Both the position numbers and the translations under genes were made by a program. Below are positions 36,406 to 49,512 of a stretch of DNA of 64,000 bases, in pieces. This stretch comes from Hysterangium stoloniferum (taxonomy: Eukaryota; Basidiomycota; Agaricomycetes; Hysterangiales; Hysterangiaceae). The stretch's first letter is position 1. Each line of letters starts with the position of its first letter. The DNA lies in the NCBI GenBank assembly GCA_015178975.1, contig WHVD01000003.1, forward strand, positions 1,364,001 through 1,428,000. Direction: 5' to 3'. The notes beneath the pieces were generated by a model. It was not told the origin of the DNA, did not search any database, and saw nothing but the letters and a program-made list of their open reading frames with translations.

Positions 36406-36752
36406 CGTCGTGATATTTTTCGAACTCAGCTTGGAACTATTACATCGGCTGGTAACTATGTGACAACAACTATTGGATACACCTCATGTCACTCCAATCC
36501 TTGAGTGCCAACTGTGAAATACCGACCATACTTGAACAAAACTCCCTAACTTATGATAGACACTTCATTGCATTACAAGTATTTCTGAAGACTCTCAGCG
36601 CCTTTTCTTTTTGCTTTTGGGGGCATACGTCGGCGGTGGCTATATACGTGGCGTTTAGTGTAAAATCCACAAATCGTTTAAGCAAACCACACACCTTGAT
36701 ATTTCCTATCTCTGCTGCTGTAGTTTTATCTATGGATCTCTTTGTCTCATGG
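36406..36752. other. CKB1 upstream spacer
   Basis: This lies between the CK2 beta start and the stop of the coiled-coil gene, both on the minus strand. It should hold the CK2 beta promoter. No gene is seen. Confidence 0.45.
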
Positions 36753-39700
36753 TTATTCTGCTTCTGACGCCTGATTCGACGTATCATCACTCACTACTCG
36801 TTTCACCCCCCTGACACCCGCCTGTCTTTGTACGACGCCCTCTGCTTGACCTCTTCGTTTCGGAATCACACTTGAATCGTTAAAATCCACAATTTCATCA
36901 GAACTATTTGGCGCCAATGTCGAGAAGTAATCTGTTTTCTTTGTGGCCACTGGTTCCACAAAGTTTTGACTCTCAGACGGTATCATTCTCATAAACGTCG
37001 AGGTCAATGATCGTGTGGGAGGTTCACTAATTTGATACTGTTCAAGGGTTTCTCCTGGTGTTCTATATTCCTGAGGCTCGTCTGGTGCGGTAGTCTGAAC
37101 ATAAATGTCATTCCCGACAGCCCTAGGCACTAGTAATGCTGTAATTACCGGTTCATCTTCGTCCTGCACTGGTGGAACTACCTTTGACACGGAAAGTTCC
37201 AATGGTGAAGATTGCCAGTTGACAAAGTCCATTACCGTTCCGGCAGCATTTCCTTTAAATTTATTCTTCTCGTCCTTGCATTTTCTAAGGTAATTGTCAC
37301 CGAGATGAAACTAGGGTGTCACAAACCTGAATATACTTCGCTAATGAGTTTTCCAGTGCTTCTTTAGCTCCCTGCAGGTTATTTACTAAAATCTCCTTCC
37401 TGTGAAGTTCGTTCCGTAACTGTGCCTCTTCATGATCATGTAGTGTCTGAGTTGTCTCCATGACCTTTGCTACTAGATTCCTTTCCTCGACATCCTGGAT
37501 GCTTTCATCAATGTCATTGATTTGGCCACGATACTTAAAACCCTACGAGGTCACCACTATCGTATCTGGCGTTTAGTGTGCCAATCCTCATCTTGGCCGC
37601 TTCGTATTCCGACTTGCATTGTAAGTTGTATGCCTTCAGGTTCTCGATCTCTTTTAGATGGTCGACACATGGAGCAGGGGTGGCATCCAACTTGGTCTGA
37701 AGTGTGGCAACGAGAGTTTGTAGATATGCAGAATGTGCACGCGCTTCTTCAAACAGTTGGTCTGATTGCTTCTTAAAGTCACTGCGCCCCTGGATCTCAT
37801 GCTGTAAACCGTTGTTGGTGCTTTCAATCTGTTGAAGAAAGTGTGCTTCTCTATTTTGGAAATCGGCACATTGTGTTCGCACTTCCAGCTGGCTTTGCAC
37901 TAGTTGAGTCTCCAACGACGACTTCTGCTCCTGAAGGACAGTTATTTTTGTTTGAAGGTCGGCTTCTAGGGTCTTTTGAGTGTCTTCTAAGTGGCGTTTG
38001 AGGGCAGCTTGCGTTTCGAGAAATTTGACCTGCTGCTGTTCTCCGGTTAGCTCATGGTGCTTTAGTTGTGTCTGCAACGACGTATTCTGTTCTTGGAGCA
38101 CTTCGATCTCCCTTCGAAGTACTCCACAGGTTACCTCGACATTCTTTTTACAGAAGACAACATTAGAACGTCACATACAATACCGGCTGCATCTCATCTT
38201 ACTGCACAGTCCGTAGTAGCAGATATCAGACGGTCCTTATAATTGGCAAATTTAACATTTTTAACGGAAGAACACACATTGAGAGTTGTTCACATGCCTG
38301 AAGTTCTGCGTTGGAATCTCTTGTCAATCGGAGGGTTATGTCCTGCTCCTCGAAGCGCTCCTGTAAGGACTATGGATTTGCCAATGGCGACCCTCCTCAA
38401 GCAACGACATGAAATTATGTCATAGACTAACCTGCGCACGTGCATCTGCTTGTTCGAACCTGGGGGTAGAATGCGCATGCCTCAATGGGTATCATGACAT
38501 TAGTGTTAGCAGGATTGACGGACCGCTGTCGGCTTGCTTCCGATTGCGCGAGAGCAGACTGCAGCTGACAATCTGTCTTCATCAGGCTTTGTTCAATCGT
38601 TGCCTTAGCTTTTGCCAGTTCATCGTTCTGAGCTTTCTCGATGGTGACAACGTTCAAGGCTGCCACCTCTTTCTCGCGGGAACATGCAAATTCCCTTTCC
38701 AAGCGATCAACTGTCTTCTCGGATCTCTCGACTTCACCTTGTAATCTCCCTATACTGCAGGGGTTCAATCGCGTCGATGATCAGTTTTGGTTCGGACGGC
38801 TTACGATGTTCTAAGCTCGTCTAATGTTGCGCTCTGTGAAGAGATGGTCAATTCGAGGCCTTGAATCGTCGAATCTCGCTGTTCCAAAAGAGTCTTCATT
38901 TTTATGTTACTATATATAGAAATCGAGGAAGTCAGCTGTCATAAGATGTCTTATGTATAGTTGTTAACTCGTCTTGAACGAAACCCAGTCGACTCATCTC
39001 GGTCTCGCCGTACTTGATCTTGGCGTCTCGTTGCTCTAAAAGGGTGTCTAAAACAGCATTACTGAGCAGGGCTTTTCAGTTTGAGGCATCGACGGGCGAA
39101 TTGAGGGCAGCTCACTGCTCTTTCAGAGATGTCATAAGGGCACAGGAGTTTTCCAGGCTAGCTATTTGGTCGGTCTGATGCTCGATGATTGCTTTCAATC
39201 GAAAATTCCTGTGCATAGTTCACTAGCGATAGCCAAAGGAGATAAATGCACAAACTCCTGAAGAATGTCTTCAGATAACCGTAGTCTCTCACTTAGGTCT
39301 TGTACAATTGACTGTTCCTCTATGAGGCTAGGACGGGCATCGTATATTTCAATCTCGAGTAGAGTGGACTCTTAAACAAGAACTGTACCGGGCTTCTAAG
39401 GTAGTCACGAGGGTTGCTCTGCGTTCGTATTCTTTGAAGTTTTCCTCCAGTTTTGAAAACCTAAGGCGAGATGAAATGTCGGTCCATAGTTACCAACACT
39501 ACGATCAAGGCAGCTAGCTTACTCCACTTTGGAATTTTGAAGTCGAGCCTCCAGATCACCTATTCGGCCCAACGCGTCAACCACTTCCGTCTGGTGCGCT
39601 TTCAAAGAAGAAGATAGTTCCAGGGCACGGGAATCTGTGCCCTGTCTCATCATACTGAAGTAACCACAAACGAGAGGACAGACCAGCGACCTTTAGGTCT

Positions 39701-41207
39701 GCAGTGGCCTTCTGAGACGTATGACACTCGGCGATGTATGCCTCTTGCACCTGGTAAAGATGAGTCCGCGAGGAGGCCAGGTCTGAGAGTGCATCGGTGA
39801 GTCTGTCTCTTAGCATATCCAAGACAGTCTGCTCTTTATGAAGTACAGATTAAAAATAGCATCGGGTAGAATAACCAACACACTGTTTAGGTTTTCGGAT
39901 TTGAGTTCCGATAAGACCTCTCGGGCCCTTATGGTAGATTTGAGGGCGTCGATCGTGTCTTCTCCCGGAGCCTGGCATAGAAACGACTCGGAAGCTGAAA
40001 CAGTAAATGAAAGATGCGCAGAGCTTCTCGCAGGTGCCAACCTTGTATGACATCCACTATTGTGGTTTTGAGTTCGTGGACATCCGAAACAAGGGTTCTT
40101 GCTTCGAGAACAGACGAAAACAACTTCTGGGATTCTGATTTCATGCACATCAAGTCAGACTGTAGCGTTTCAAGACTACAGAGCCGCGCGGTTCAGTCAA
40201 GGTTAATCCAAACGACTAACATGAAAAAAAAATTACTTCTTGCAGCCGGCAGCCAACTTTTGCACAACTGCACTCTTTATCGACTTAACCCTGCCGTTCA
40301 GATTCTTATTCTCCGTTTCCAAGTCAGTTATCCGAGCATTCAGCTGTTCAATCTCGCGTTTCTAACGATCATCAATATTGGAACGAGAGGTGTGTGAGCA
40401 CGCCCTTACCTGCGCCTCACTGTCAGACTCATACCGCTGGATGGTCTTCATGGCTTCCATGACGACCCCTTGCATCCCCTTGCTGTCTCCCGCAGCGCTA
40501 CTCACCGAACTGCTTCTCAATCGAGCCTCCGCCTTCGTTTCATGTGTCGAAAACGCCGTCCGGAAAGGCCCGACGGAACTACTACTGTCTACTTCGATGC
40601 CTGTTTTGAGCGCACCGCCAACACGATCGGAGCAGAATGGCGCGACTACAGTCTGATGTGCATCAGGCGGGGTGTGGAAGCGAACAAGGGCAGGGGGCTC
40701 AGAGATGTCACGGCGCGGTGAGTGCGAGTGCGATGCTCCTCCTTTCAGCCGTTCACGGAACATTGTGCGAGACTTTTGGTTGTGATTGCCGGTCGTGGTG
40801 GATAGTTTTTGGGTGCCCATAAGAGGAGGATTAACAGTGAACTGCGGAGAACGACGTTGGTGGGGTTCGACTTCCACATTTAAGAATGCGCCGCATTCTT
40901 GAAGAGGCTGGGAAGCTCGAGACTTGGATATATGCGTGTCGGTATGCGCCAAACTAGGAACAGAGGCCTTTTCGTCTTTTTCACGTTTAAGTTCAAAGAG
41001 TCGAGCAGAAGTAGAATGACGACGAGCATGTAGTTGGTCATTTTCGTTAGTCGATCTATGGCTTAGGGCTGGCAAGGGCTGCAGAAATGAACGATTGATG
41101 GCAGTTTGCCCAGACTCATTGTCTACTCCCGATTGTGCAGCAGGATAAGACCATCTAGCCAAAGTGTTATGCATAGAGTCACTAGTATCAGAATTACCTG
41201 AGAGCAT
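36753..41207 (-). CDS. Large coiled-coil protein of unknown function
   Basis: Minus-strand gene. The first exons are complement of 40410-41207, 40237-40361 and 40042-40175, followed by many short exons; the last, near 36753-37240, ends SNQASEAE. I checked frame closure only for the first exons and for the large ones at about 38427-38760, 37530-38100 and 36753-37240. The N-terminal 260 residues are Ser/Arg-rich and disordered. From KREIEQLNARITDLETENKN onward the protein is almost all heptad-like coiled coil rich in Glu, Gln, Lys and Leu. The C-terminal 150 residues are acidic and disordered. No enzyme domain is seen. It may be a scaffold or spindle/septum protein, but that is only a guess. 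Confidence 0.7.
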
Positions 41208-41473
41208 TGCAAGATGTGTTCTTTCTCTCAGAGTACTTAGAGGAAAGTCAATACGTTCAAGCTCCGTTCCAAAACTAACGTATATTTAATCTTTGTATAA
41301 TAAATATTTAACCTCGAACAATTCGCATGATAGACTTTGCCAAATGTCCCACCCAGTTGGTCTGGAGATTGATATATATATTTCACTGAATGTAGGCAAG
41401 GGTAGGTGGATATACAGTTCGACAGAAATCAACAGTTTAAACAGGGGGAAAATGGGATTCGTTTCATGGGAGA

Positions 41474-44400
41474 TCAAGAGAAATACTGCGAATCGGATGC
41501 ATATATTAAAACGTTATGCGTAACGAATACAAAAAAATACTCACCATAGTAGAGGCAGCGGTAGGGTGGAGAGGCTTGAAATGTTTCTTGAACGCCTCGA
41601 TTCCCGTCCCACGTTCGCTGGTGTTGTTCGCATCGAAGTCGATACTTCCTGCAGGGTCAAAGTGGTTCTTAGCCCTCGAACACACGATATCAGCATCTGT
41701 AAACGGCATTGTCAGTATACCCAATTTGGAAGGGATGCGTAGCTTACAATATACAGGAGCTGGAATAGACACGGAACGAGTCGACCGGGCATACACATGG
41801 CAAAGAGCAAAAGATAATTGCTGCAGAGCATCCGGAGTGAAATTGTTTTCATCCAAAAGCACATTATAATGGGAAGGCCGACTAGTGCCAAGAAGACCAG
41901 CATGACTCTGCAAGTAGAAATCGAACTCGGTGGGGTGAGAAATTTCCCGGTCAACAACTGTTCCAGCACGACAATTGCCACTGTTGTCGGAATCAGCTTT
42001 GCTTGTTGGGAAGAAACGGACATGATGACGCTAGATCAATTGCGTAAGATAGATCATTTTTCATATGTAATATTAGATCAACCTTTCCGACAACGATAAC
42101 CGTCAGCTTCGGAACAAGCTGGTCCTTTAAACCAACGTCGCCGAAAGCAGCTGCGAAGGTTAGTCAGCGACACAATACACGTATAGGCAGAATTAATAAC
42201 CTTTAATCCTGGGAACCTCTTCAAAAGTATGAAGTCAAAATTATGGATCTAAATATACTGAAGCAGGCGTACCCTCTTCAAGAACAGTCTTAAATTGCCC
42301 TTCAGAGACACCATCACTATGGTATACATCAGTACATGTGGTACAGTGTTAAAAACGAAAACTCTTGCCGGAAGAAAATAACTTTCTTGGGAGGCGATTT
42401 ACTCATCTCTACCTTGGTGTGATACGTCTGGAACCTGAAATCAAGTTATAATTGATGATGTTATATGATTTGGCGCGCAGACTGACATATGGAGAATATC
42501 TCTAGCCATAGTTCTCAAATCTTGTATCATTTCAACTCGAGACTCCTGCATGCAGCATTTAGCAACAAACTTAGAGTTCTCAGAGTCCACGTTCCCAACG
42601 AGCGCAGTGAAAGATGGACGACCATCGGAGCCGGGGGACGGATGAATAACATCAGCCCCTACAGTTAACATTTTAAGACCAGCCAGGATACAAGATTGAA
42701 TATTGTCTCACCAAAAACGATCGTGGGGTTGCTGGGATCAGTGAGCACGGGAACGTCTTGGGCCAGGGGGATACAGTTGACGCCGCCAAGCTTCACATTC
42801 AATCTGCAGATATTATTAAAACAAACATAGGAATGAACCAGATGCTTACTTCAGGCAGACATTGGCGAAGTATTGTGAGGTTCCACGACCGCACTGCAGA
42901 TCATCATATTTTTAGTGATTACAGGGGAGAGGCAGAAGAAGAATATTACATACTTTCAACGATTTCATGCATTGAGTAGCGACGCCAGTCTATAAAATAT
43001 AAGGAACAAATCGGCCAAGTACAGATTAACGCTTACCATACAGTCACCGAAACTATCACTTATCAGAAAGTATGGGCTGAAAGATATTCAAAACTACTTA
43101 CTGCTTTATAGCGGTATAAACGTCGGCGGCATTTTCAGGCAAGACCGCCACAATAAGATTTGGAAAGTCCTTGTGCTTGGCTTTCCAAGCATTACCTGCT
43201 GAGACCAGTTGCTGAAAAGCAATAGAGGAATGAGGGGAGCCGGCCGTGCTAGAATAAAGGGTGACTTACAGGCCTAATGGGTGCTTGCGTGTTAGCGTAA
43301 GAAACCATCTGGGTAAAAATCCTGTAAGCGTTCAACTTTTGTACATACAACGAAGTGTATCACAGGCTCTGGATCCATTCTTATACCTGTATATCGAATC
43401 AATATTTGTTTCGACGATAACAACCCGTCCGCCACCTACCAACATGAGCGGCAGCCGTAATCATGGCACGTGTACAACCGTCGATTGTTTGTTTATCAAA
43501 CCGTTGTGGACGTTCGAAGACAACCATGACCCATCCTTTCACCGGCCCGGGCCTGAAAAACTTCTTATCTTTCTTTGGATACAATTATAGTCATGTATCA
43601 AAGATATACAAGAGGAGGACTAACCATATTCCAAGCACTACGAGATGCTGAGTCAAGATAAGATTTACACAAAATGTCAGAAAAACATACCCATTTTCTG
43701 GTTTCTATGCGCCGAATGAAGTATACTATTAACAAGACCTCAAGTTCTGAAATAAAACAACTCACAATGTTACGTTGCTTCGATTCTTTGCCGTATACGA
43801 GCGTTGGCGGTTGTAAGACTCTAGCGGGGACCATAACAGGAGTTTGCGTTTTGACTTGCATACCGAACGACTTCAGATACTCGGATCTGTTATATTCGAA
43901 GACGTCGATACCATTCTTGATGCTGTTCAATCTAAAAAACGAATGCAAACATAAATTGGCTGTGATGGTTACAGTATGGTATTAGCGCACCGATCCTGAG
44001 GCTTTTGTGTAGAGAATTGTAACACATCGCGAGTCTTCTCGGGAGGGACCTGTTTCCTCATGATCTGACCAGCAGGGACCATGCAAAGTTCTAAAGGAAT
44101 TAGAGCGCCGTTTCCGACCTAAAAATTGTGAACTGGCGAATTATGGGTATTATTAGCAGAAAAACTCACCTCAACGCATGGTAGGAAGGGGAATTCAAGG
44201 TTTAATCGCAATACATCACGGAAATAAGCCTGAGTAAAGGTCAGATGATGAGTAGTATGTTCCGACTGCAATTACATACAGCCACGAGCATGGGTTTTCC
44301 GCCGTCTCTAGTCGTAAATTGCAATTGCGCCGCACCCTGGGGGGTAATCTTTTTAATGACTCGGGCCGGTTGGCCTTGGCTCTGCGTATGAGTGGTGTAT

Positions 44401-45686
44401 ATGCGAATACCGGCAATAAATCGCTGCAGTTTGATCCTGTCACGTTCAGTAAATCCGCCTTTTTGCGTGAGTTCCTGTGGCTGCGAGCGCCCAAGGTGAG
44501 ACAGACAAAGCGAAATGAGGGGCCCATCCTTGTACCTGATAGTGATCCTATGAGCTGACACTGGATTAAGGTAGAAATACAGAGACAAACATGGTACCCG
44601 TGCTAATGTCAATGTTAATCCACATACGATTACCGCCGGGACGAATCGATCTATGGATAAATAAATCAATCACTATTTCTCTCCTCAGCGTAATAACTTA
44701 CTGAAAGTATCCTCGCCACAAGATCAAACCGCCACCGATATCTTTCTTCTCCTTGTCCGTAAAGAACGCTATATACTAATGTAAAAGAACAATTGAAACG
44801 ACGAGCTGCGCAACACTTACATCGAACATTGAAAGGGTATTGACTGCAAGTCCAAGGAGATATTGAGAATAATGGTGTAAAAAAAAAGAAATTACAACTG
44901 ACGAAATTGGCAACATCCTGATAACAACGTTCAAGGCAGTGATGGCGGTTAAGACGGCATTGTCGTGTGACTGTCGTCCTTGGAGGAAACCAAGAAGCAC
45001 TCTAAATGGCGATTAGATGGCGACACCAATGGCTCAAAGAACGAACTCTGGATTAATTTGTGCGACTTTACTTAGTCGGACTCGATACTCTTTGGGCTCT
45101 TTCTTCTTTGATGGCGGTGCCTGAGGAGCTCCTTCTGACTTCAACATAACTCTGAACTGATCGAATTGCTGAGTAACCTCGTAAAAGATTCTGAGCAAAT
45201 ATACACACTTCCTCCTTGTCTCCATTCTTAAGCGGAAGAGCACGAATAGCAAATAAATTCTTGCGACCATCGTATACGGCTTTAGGCGTAAAAGTGGTCG
45301 GGTTGCTCTCCTGCAATGCCTTGATAATATCGAGGTTCAGCTTAGCGGGGAGGTTCTTATCATCGGGTAGAATAACTATAGAGAGCGCTAATGAGGAACG
45401 AAAAATCGCGGGCCATGCCGCCACTCACCGACTAAATTCCACCAGTTGAGTTAATCAGCCACATCAAGGATAGATCGGATAGGATGGATACAATGGGCTC
45501 ACCGTCATAATGATGTATGATACCCTCGGGTATTTTGGCTTCAAAATGATTAGTGACCACTTGTACGGCACGTCCTGATGTTCCCCAAGCAGTCCTGCGT
45601 ACTCCAATGGTCTTGACATGTGCTGCGATAGTCGGACCAGGGGCTCTGGCACCCTGTGGAGGAATACGAGGAGCACGACCTGTCAT
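41474..45686 (-). CDS. AGO: Argonaute protein (RNA silencing slicer)
   Basis: Twenty-nine exons on the minus strand join to 898 residues in one frame: 45503-45686, 45209-45375, 45047-45177, 44903-45001, 44821-44843, 44702-44768, 44591-44650, 44280-44535, 44170-44229, 43991-44118, 43766-43931, 43691-43704, 43625-43637, 43440-43572, 43349-43386, 43270-43308, 43102-43211, 43037-43058, 42954-42989, 42850-42893, 42712-42803, 42487-42658, 42369-42434, 42273-42316, 42201-42218, 42083-42150, 41748-42030, 41545-41696, 41474-41485. N, PAZ, MID and PIWI blocks are visible, for example [42 protein letters not shown] and RHHVRFFP. The catalytic set is Asp630 (FGADVIHP), Glu670, Asp708 (FFRDGVSEG) and Asp847 (YYADIVC), so slicing is expected. 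The protein ends MYFS. Several exons are 12-23 bases, and the donor at 42368 is GC. Confidence 0.94.
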
Positions 45687-47234
45687 AATTCGTGAAAAGT
45701 TGTGCGCAGATGATGGTGGTCAAGAGCAGAGACAGAAGGTTCGAGTCTCATGTGCGGGCCACAAAAAAAGGGAAGCCCAGGTGGTCACGTGTAACTAATT
45801 TAGCAAGTAGTCCTATAGGATATCCTTTCTCTTGACCCAATCGGTGCGATTGAACTATGGCTTCATCGATGGACTGGTTATTAAAAACGGGCAAGTCTTT
45901 AGATTAGGACTATTGTTATACCTATCACTACTTCATTAATGTGGAGGCACCACGCATGCCCTTACACAATAAGGGAACATCGTTCAAACTTGACCGGTGA
46001 CCTACAGCAAGAAAATCTTTGCGTTAAATTTTGCTAGGAAACAACTTTTTATGAAAAAATATTTTGATTGAATAGATATTTAATATATATTCTTTTCTGC
46101 CAACACGTGCCATTGCTAAGCGGCTAAACACGACCAGTGGCAGTGTTTTCTTGTGGATTGTCCCAGAATCTATGGATGCATATGTCATGGACATCGAGAA
46201 AAATCCTTGGAAATGTTTGAGGAAGATCAAACCCCATCTCTCTTGATTTTGGTACCACTTGATGTGAAATTCCTCTCGGAAACATGCATGGATCAACGAC
46301 GGTAAAATGAATGCACGCTAATACGTGTGTACCATCTCTGCGAGGCCAATTTCGCCGAGACTAGGTATATTTTTGTGCAGATGCAGACACGAGTCACGCG
46401 GAATTACGTACTTGGGCAGGACCTTATTGGACCTGCTACTGGCTAGGGGCCTTGATAGAACCATCTAGATGTGGTTTATAGACGATCCAAATGCTAGGTC
46501 GAGCGCTCCACGTTTTAACAGTGCCGCGTCGTAAATTACTGCTGCCGTCATCCCTGCCTCGCCTGTTATATAGAAACCATGCCGGTTAGTCCGATCGAAG
46601 ATCGACACCTTGCTTCTATTTCCCCATAAGGGATCTCAAGGTTAGACCTTAAGGAGCATATCAAGGGTTCAAGCAAGGGCTTAATGGTCATAAATGGCTC
46701 TCGTCAACCTCATACAAATACTATACCTGCTTATAGGATCATATTTGGTTACAACATGGAAAATTTTTTGAAGGAACATATAGACGCTGTCATGCACGCC
46801 GAGATTTAATTATATAGACGTAGAGCGAACGGCGCCAGGGGTCTTCGGGTGACCGGAATCAGGGATCATTCATTACTGAAGGCGTGTACCTACAATGTGC
46901 CAATTCGAAAGCAGTAATGGCGAGAAAGCCCGGGACGGAATGAATGTCTTATACATATATAGAGTAACCTGGTACAGAACACCCTCCGTGCTCGTCCGTC
47001 TCTTTGTAGGTACTTGCCTTTTACGTCGTTGCAGTCGTGTACAAGGTTAGTTGTGTGGAGTCAATCCGCCGGTGAATCCCGCTTAGTTACTGGCACAATT
47101 GATGCCATTGGTATTGACTTGTGTAACAGTGGTGTTCGTCCTTCCATCTTCCCTTCCTCTCTTGATCCTTTCTTCGAGCTGGTCTCCAGCGGCTTACTTT
47201 CTTTTCGCAGGCGAAGAGGTTAAGGTCAGCAGCG
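45687..47234. other. Long intergenic stretch
   Basis: About 1.5 kb lies upstream of both the Argonaute gene (minus) and the membrane protein gene (plus). I see no coding frame, no clear transposon end and no tRNA. It should contain both promoters. Confidence 0.4.
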
Positions 47235-49512
47235 ATGTCTACGGACGTTCCACTAATGGACTTCAATTCATCTCAGTACGCATCATGAAATCACACCCCT
47301 CCAATTTTTATAGTAATCGGTCTGCCCCTCCACAGTCGTCAAGTTGCTACGTTCTTTCTAGGCTTTGTTTTCATTTCAAGCATTCATTTTGCAATTCATG
47401 TCCCAATTTCCATCCTGAGCCGTCTCCGTAATCTCCTTCTCGGTCATCGTCCGTCCCCGCTTGATTCTCCCATAGATGAGAAAGTCAATACGTGGCTGGG
47501 TAGTAGTGCCAGTTCAGTCTCATCCTTTCCCCCCAGGCCGATAACGAACAATCTTGTCCTCGGCTTGACATTATGCTTTGCCATGGCTAGCGTTGCCGAA
47601 TTCGGCTCGTTGCTTGTTTTTGACCGACAGCATGGGTTAGCAGGTTGTGGTGCGTGTTAGATGAGATAACAAAGGTCAATGTAACCTAATGGCCATTATG
47701 CTTCAGCGTTCCTCGTTGCGTGGAGCGGCATGGCTGGCCAGTCTGCAAAACTGCTTGGTCTTTTGAAGCTCAGTCTTGACTTGAAGAAAATGGGAGTGAA
47801 ACGTTGGGAAACATACGCATTTTGGGCGTGGTTGGCTATGGCGCTGAGTGAGCCGCTTGAGATCAGAATTTGCACTATCTAACATTTGCTCTGCAGTCAT
47901 TATGTTTGTATCCAACGCCATTAGTGTTGGTGCTATTCAGTGCGTCCATAGTCTGTCAACGTTCGGTTGGTTATTTAATTATTACTCAACCCTTTGCAGC
48001 CCAATACGTGGCTCTAGAAACGCAAATAATGCACTCTGCCTTCGAGATCGGTAGGCAAGATTTTTCTAATCAGGCGTAATCCAACTAATAATCTTTCAGA
48101 CACGTCGCAGTATCTGTCCTGTCCACAGTCGTAGACGTTATTATGGAAGTCTATTGCTTCATTCGTATATCCTACCTTGTTGTACCTGCCTTCCTTTCTC
48201 CACAACACAAAGTCGAGGCTTTCCTAGATGTTCGCGTTGCCCGGGCACTAACCCTCCTGATGCTTGACATTGCAACAGCTGCACCTTCAGCGATGTTTTT
48301 CGATGTGCTCGCTGACACCCTTCCGTACAGTATTGTCGCACTCCTTGTTTTGAGTATGTGTCTTTACTGTGCATTCCTATGTTGCTCACATTTCCCCAAG
48401 GTGCATTCAACCACCGTTCCCCCGAGACCACACTTGCCACGACGGCCTCAATACCTCTAACGCGGGCCGAATCACATCGTTCTCGATCAACTATTGAGAT
48501 CACGAAGATGCCATCCACACGCTCATTACGGCAGACACGTGTCTCACACCCTTTTGCAGCGAGTGCTCTTTCGGATCCTTCCCCAGAAACTGAAGACTGG
48601 CCAGCATCAGCTGCTGCTGCTACACTCGCCGTTCCGGAACCAGTCATGTCACCTGGTCGCCGCAGATCAAAACAACGTCGCAGTTCACTTCTTAGTGAAA
48701 GCGACTCAGATATCGCACGCAGCGTCAAAGGCGCAGTCGTAGGGTTTGCTTTTAGAGACGTTGTGGGAAATGGACAAGGACATGGACAAAGAAGGGGAAA
48801 ACAAGTGGAGAAGAGTTTTTTACCTCCGATTCCGACACGTACCGCAAGAGCTGAACTTGTTCCCCCGCCAGCCTCGTCCAAGGCCGTCAGATCACCGACT
48901 CCTCAAATCGAGGTCACCCGAACAAGCCCCGTATCAAGCACGGACTCGGATGATAGGAGCCCGAACATCAGTTCAAGGCCAAGTTTATCAATCAGCATGC
49001 CTGATCCAAGCCACAACCCTAGTGTCAAAACGACGTCATCGAGCACTAGCAGCGGCGCGTCTGCCAAGTCATCTATGCATCTTACACCGAGTACACATGG
49101 TCCGCCATCGTTCCTCCCATCGCGTCGCACATCATCGTCCATGGAAAGCGAATACCCCGCTGAATCACGACGCACGTCCGGAGTTTCCAACTCTAATTCA
49201 AGCGACGCATCACTCGTACCCGTGCCAATGCTTCTTCTACCGCCTGCCGACGACGATCTATCTATCGTCTACGAAGCATCGCACGAAGACTCGGATTCCG
49301 TCGGGCTACCGCCTTCCAGAGCGGCGCGGCCGACAACGTTTGGTAGGGATGCATTTGTTAGCATGGATAGCGCAGGTCAGACAGAACGAGAGTTCGGGGA
49401 GGATATGTTTATTGAAGGTGGTATCGGGAGGCATATACCCTCACCCCTGGGAGTTCCCGAGGATGTAGTGGAACGACATGGCGCAGGATCAGGCTCGTCG
49501 GGCAGTCCATGA
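47235..49512 (+). CDS. Multi-pass membrane protein with long Ser-rich tail
   Basis: Exons 47235-47275, 47336-47643, 47707-47847, 47897-47965, 48000-48050, 48111-48353 and 48401-49512 close in frame at 654 residues. The N-terminal 280 residues hold about six to seven hydrophobic segments (such as VATFFLGFVFISSIHFAIHV, LVLGLTLCFAMASVAEFGSL and VSVLSTVVDVIMEVYCFIR). The last 370 residues are disordered and rich in Ser, Pro and Thr, with Arg-rich spots that could be kinase sites. The layout resembles membrane proteins found in many Agaricomycetes, but no named domain is recognised. The start ATG gives MSTDVPLMDF; the acceptors near 48000 and 48111 are the least certain. The tail ends GSGSSGSP. 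Confidence 0.72.

Noticed and set aside
41474-45686. Argonaute as a broken pseudogene
   Set aside because: Open frames look fragmented, but 29 exons with proper splice ends close in a single frame of 899 codons and keep all catalytic residues.
45725-45775. Possible tRNA (GGTTCGAGTC T-loop-like word)
   Set aside because: The T-stem does not pair and no anticodon or acceptor arm can be drawn around it.
48494-49468. Plus-strand frames of 82 and 240 codons overlapping the membrane protein tail
   Set aside because: They are other-frame shadows of the Ser-rich last exon; composition is His/Arg-rich with no family match.
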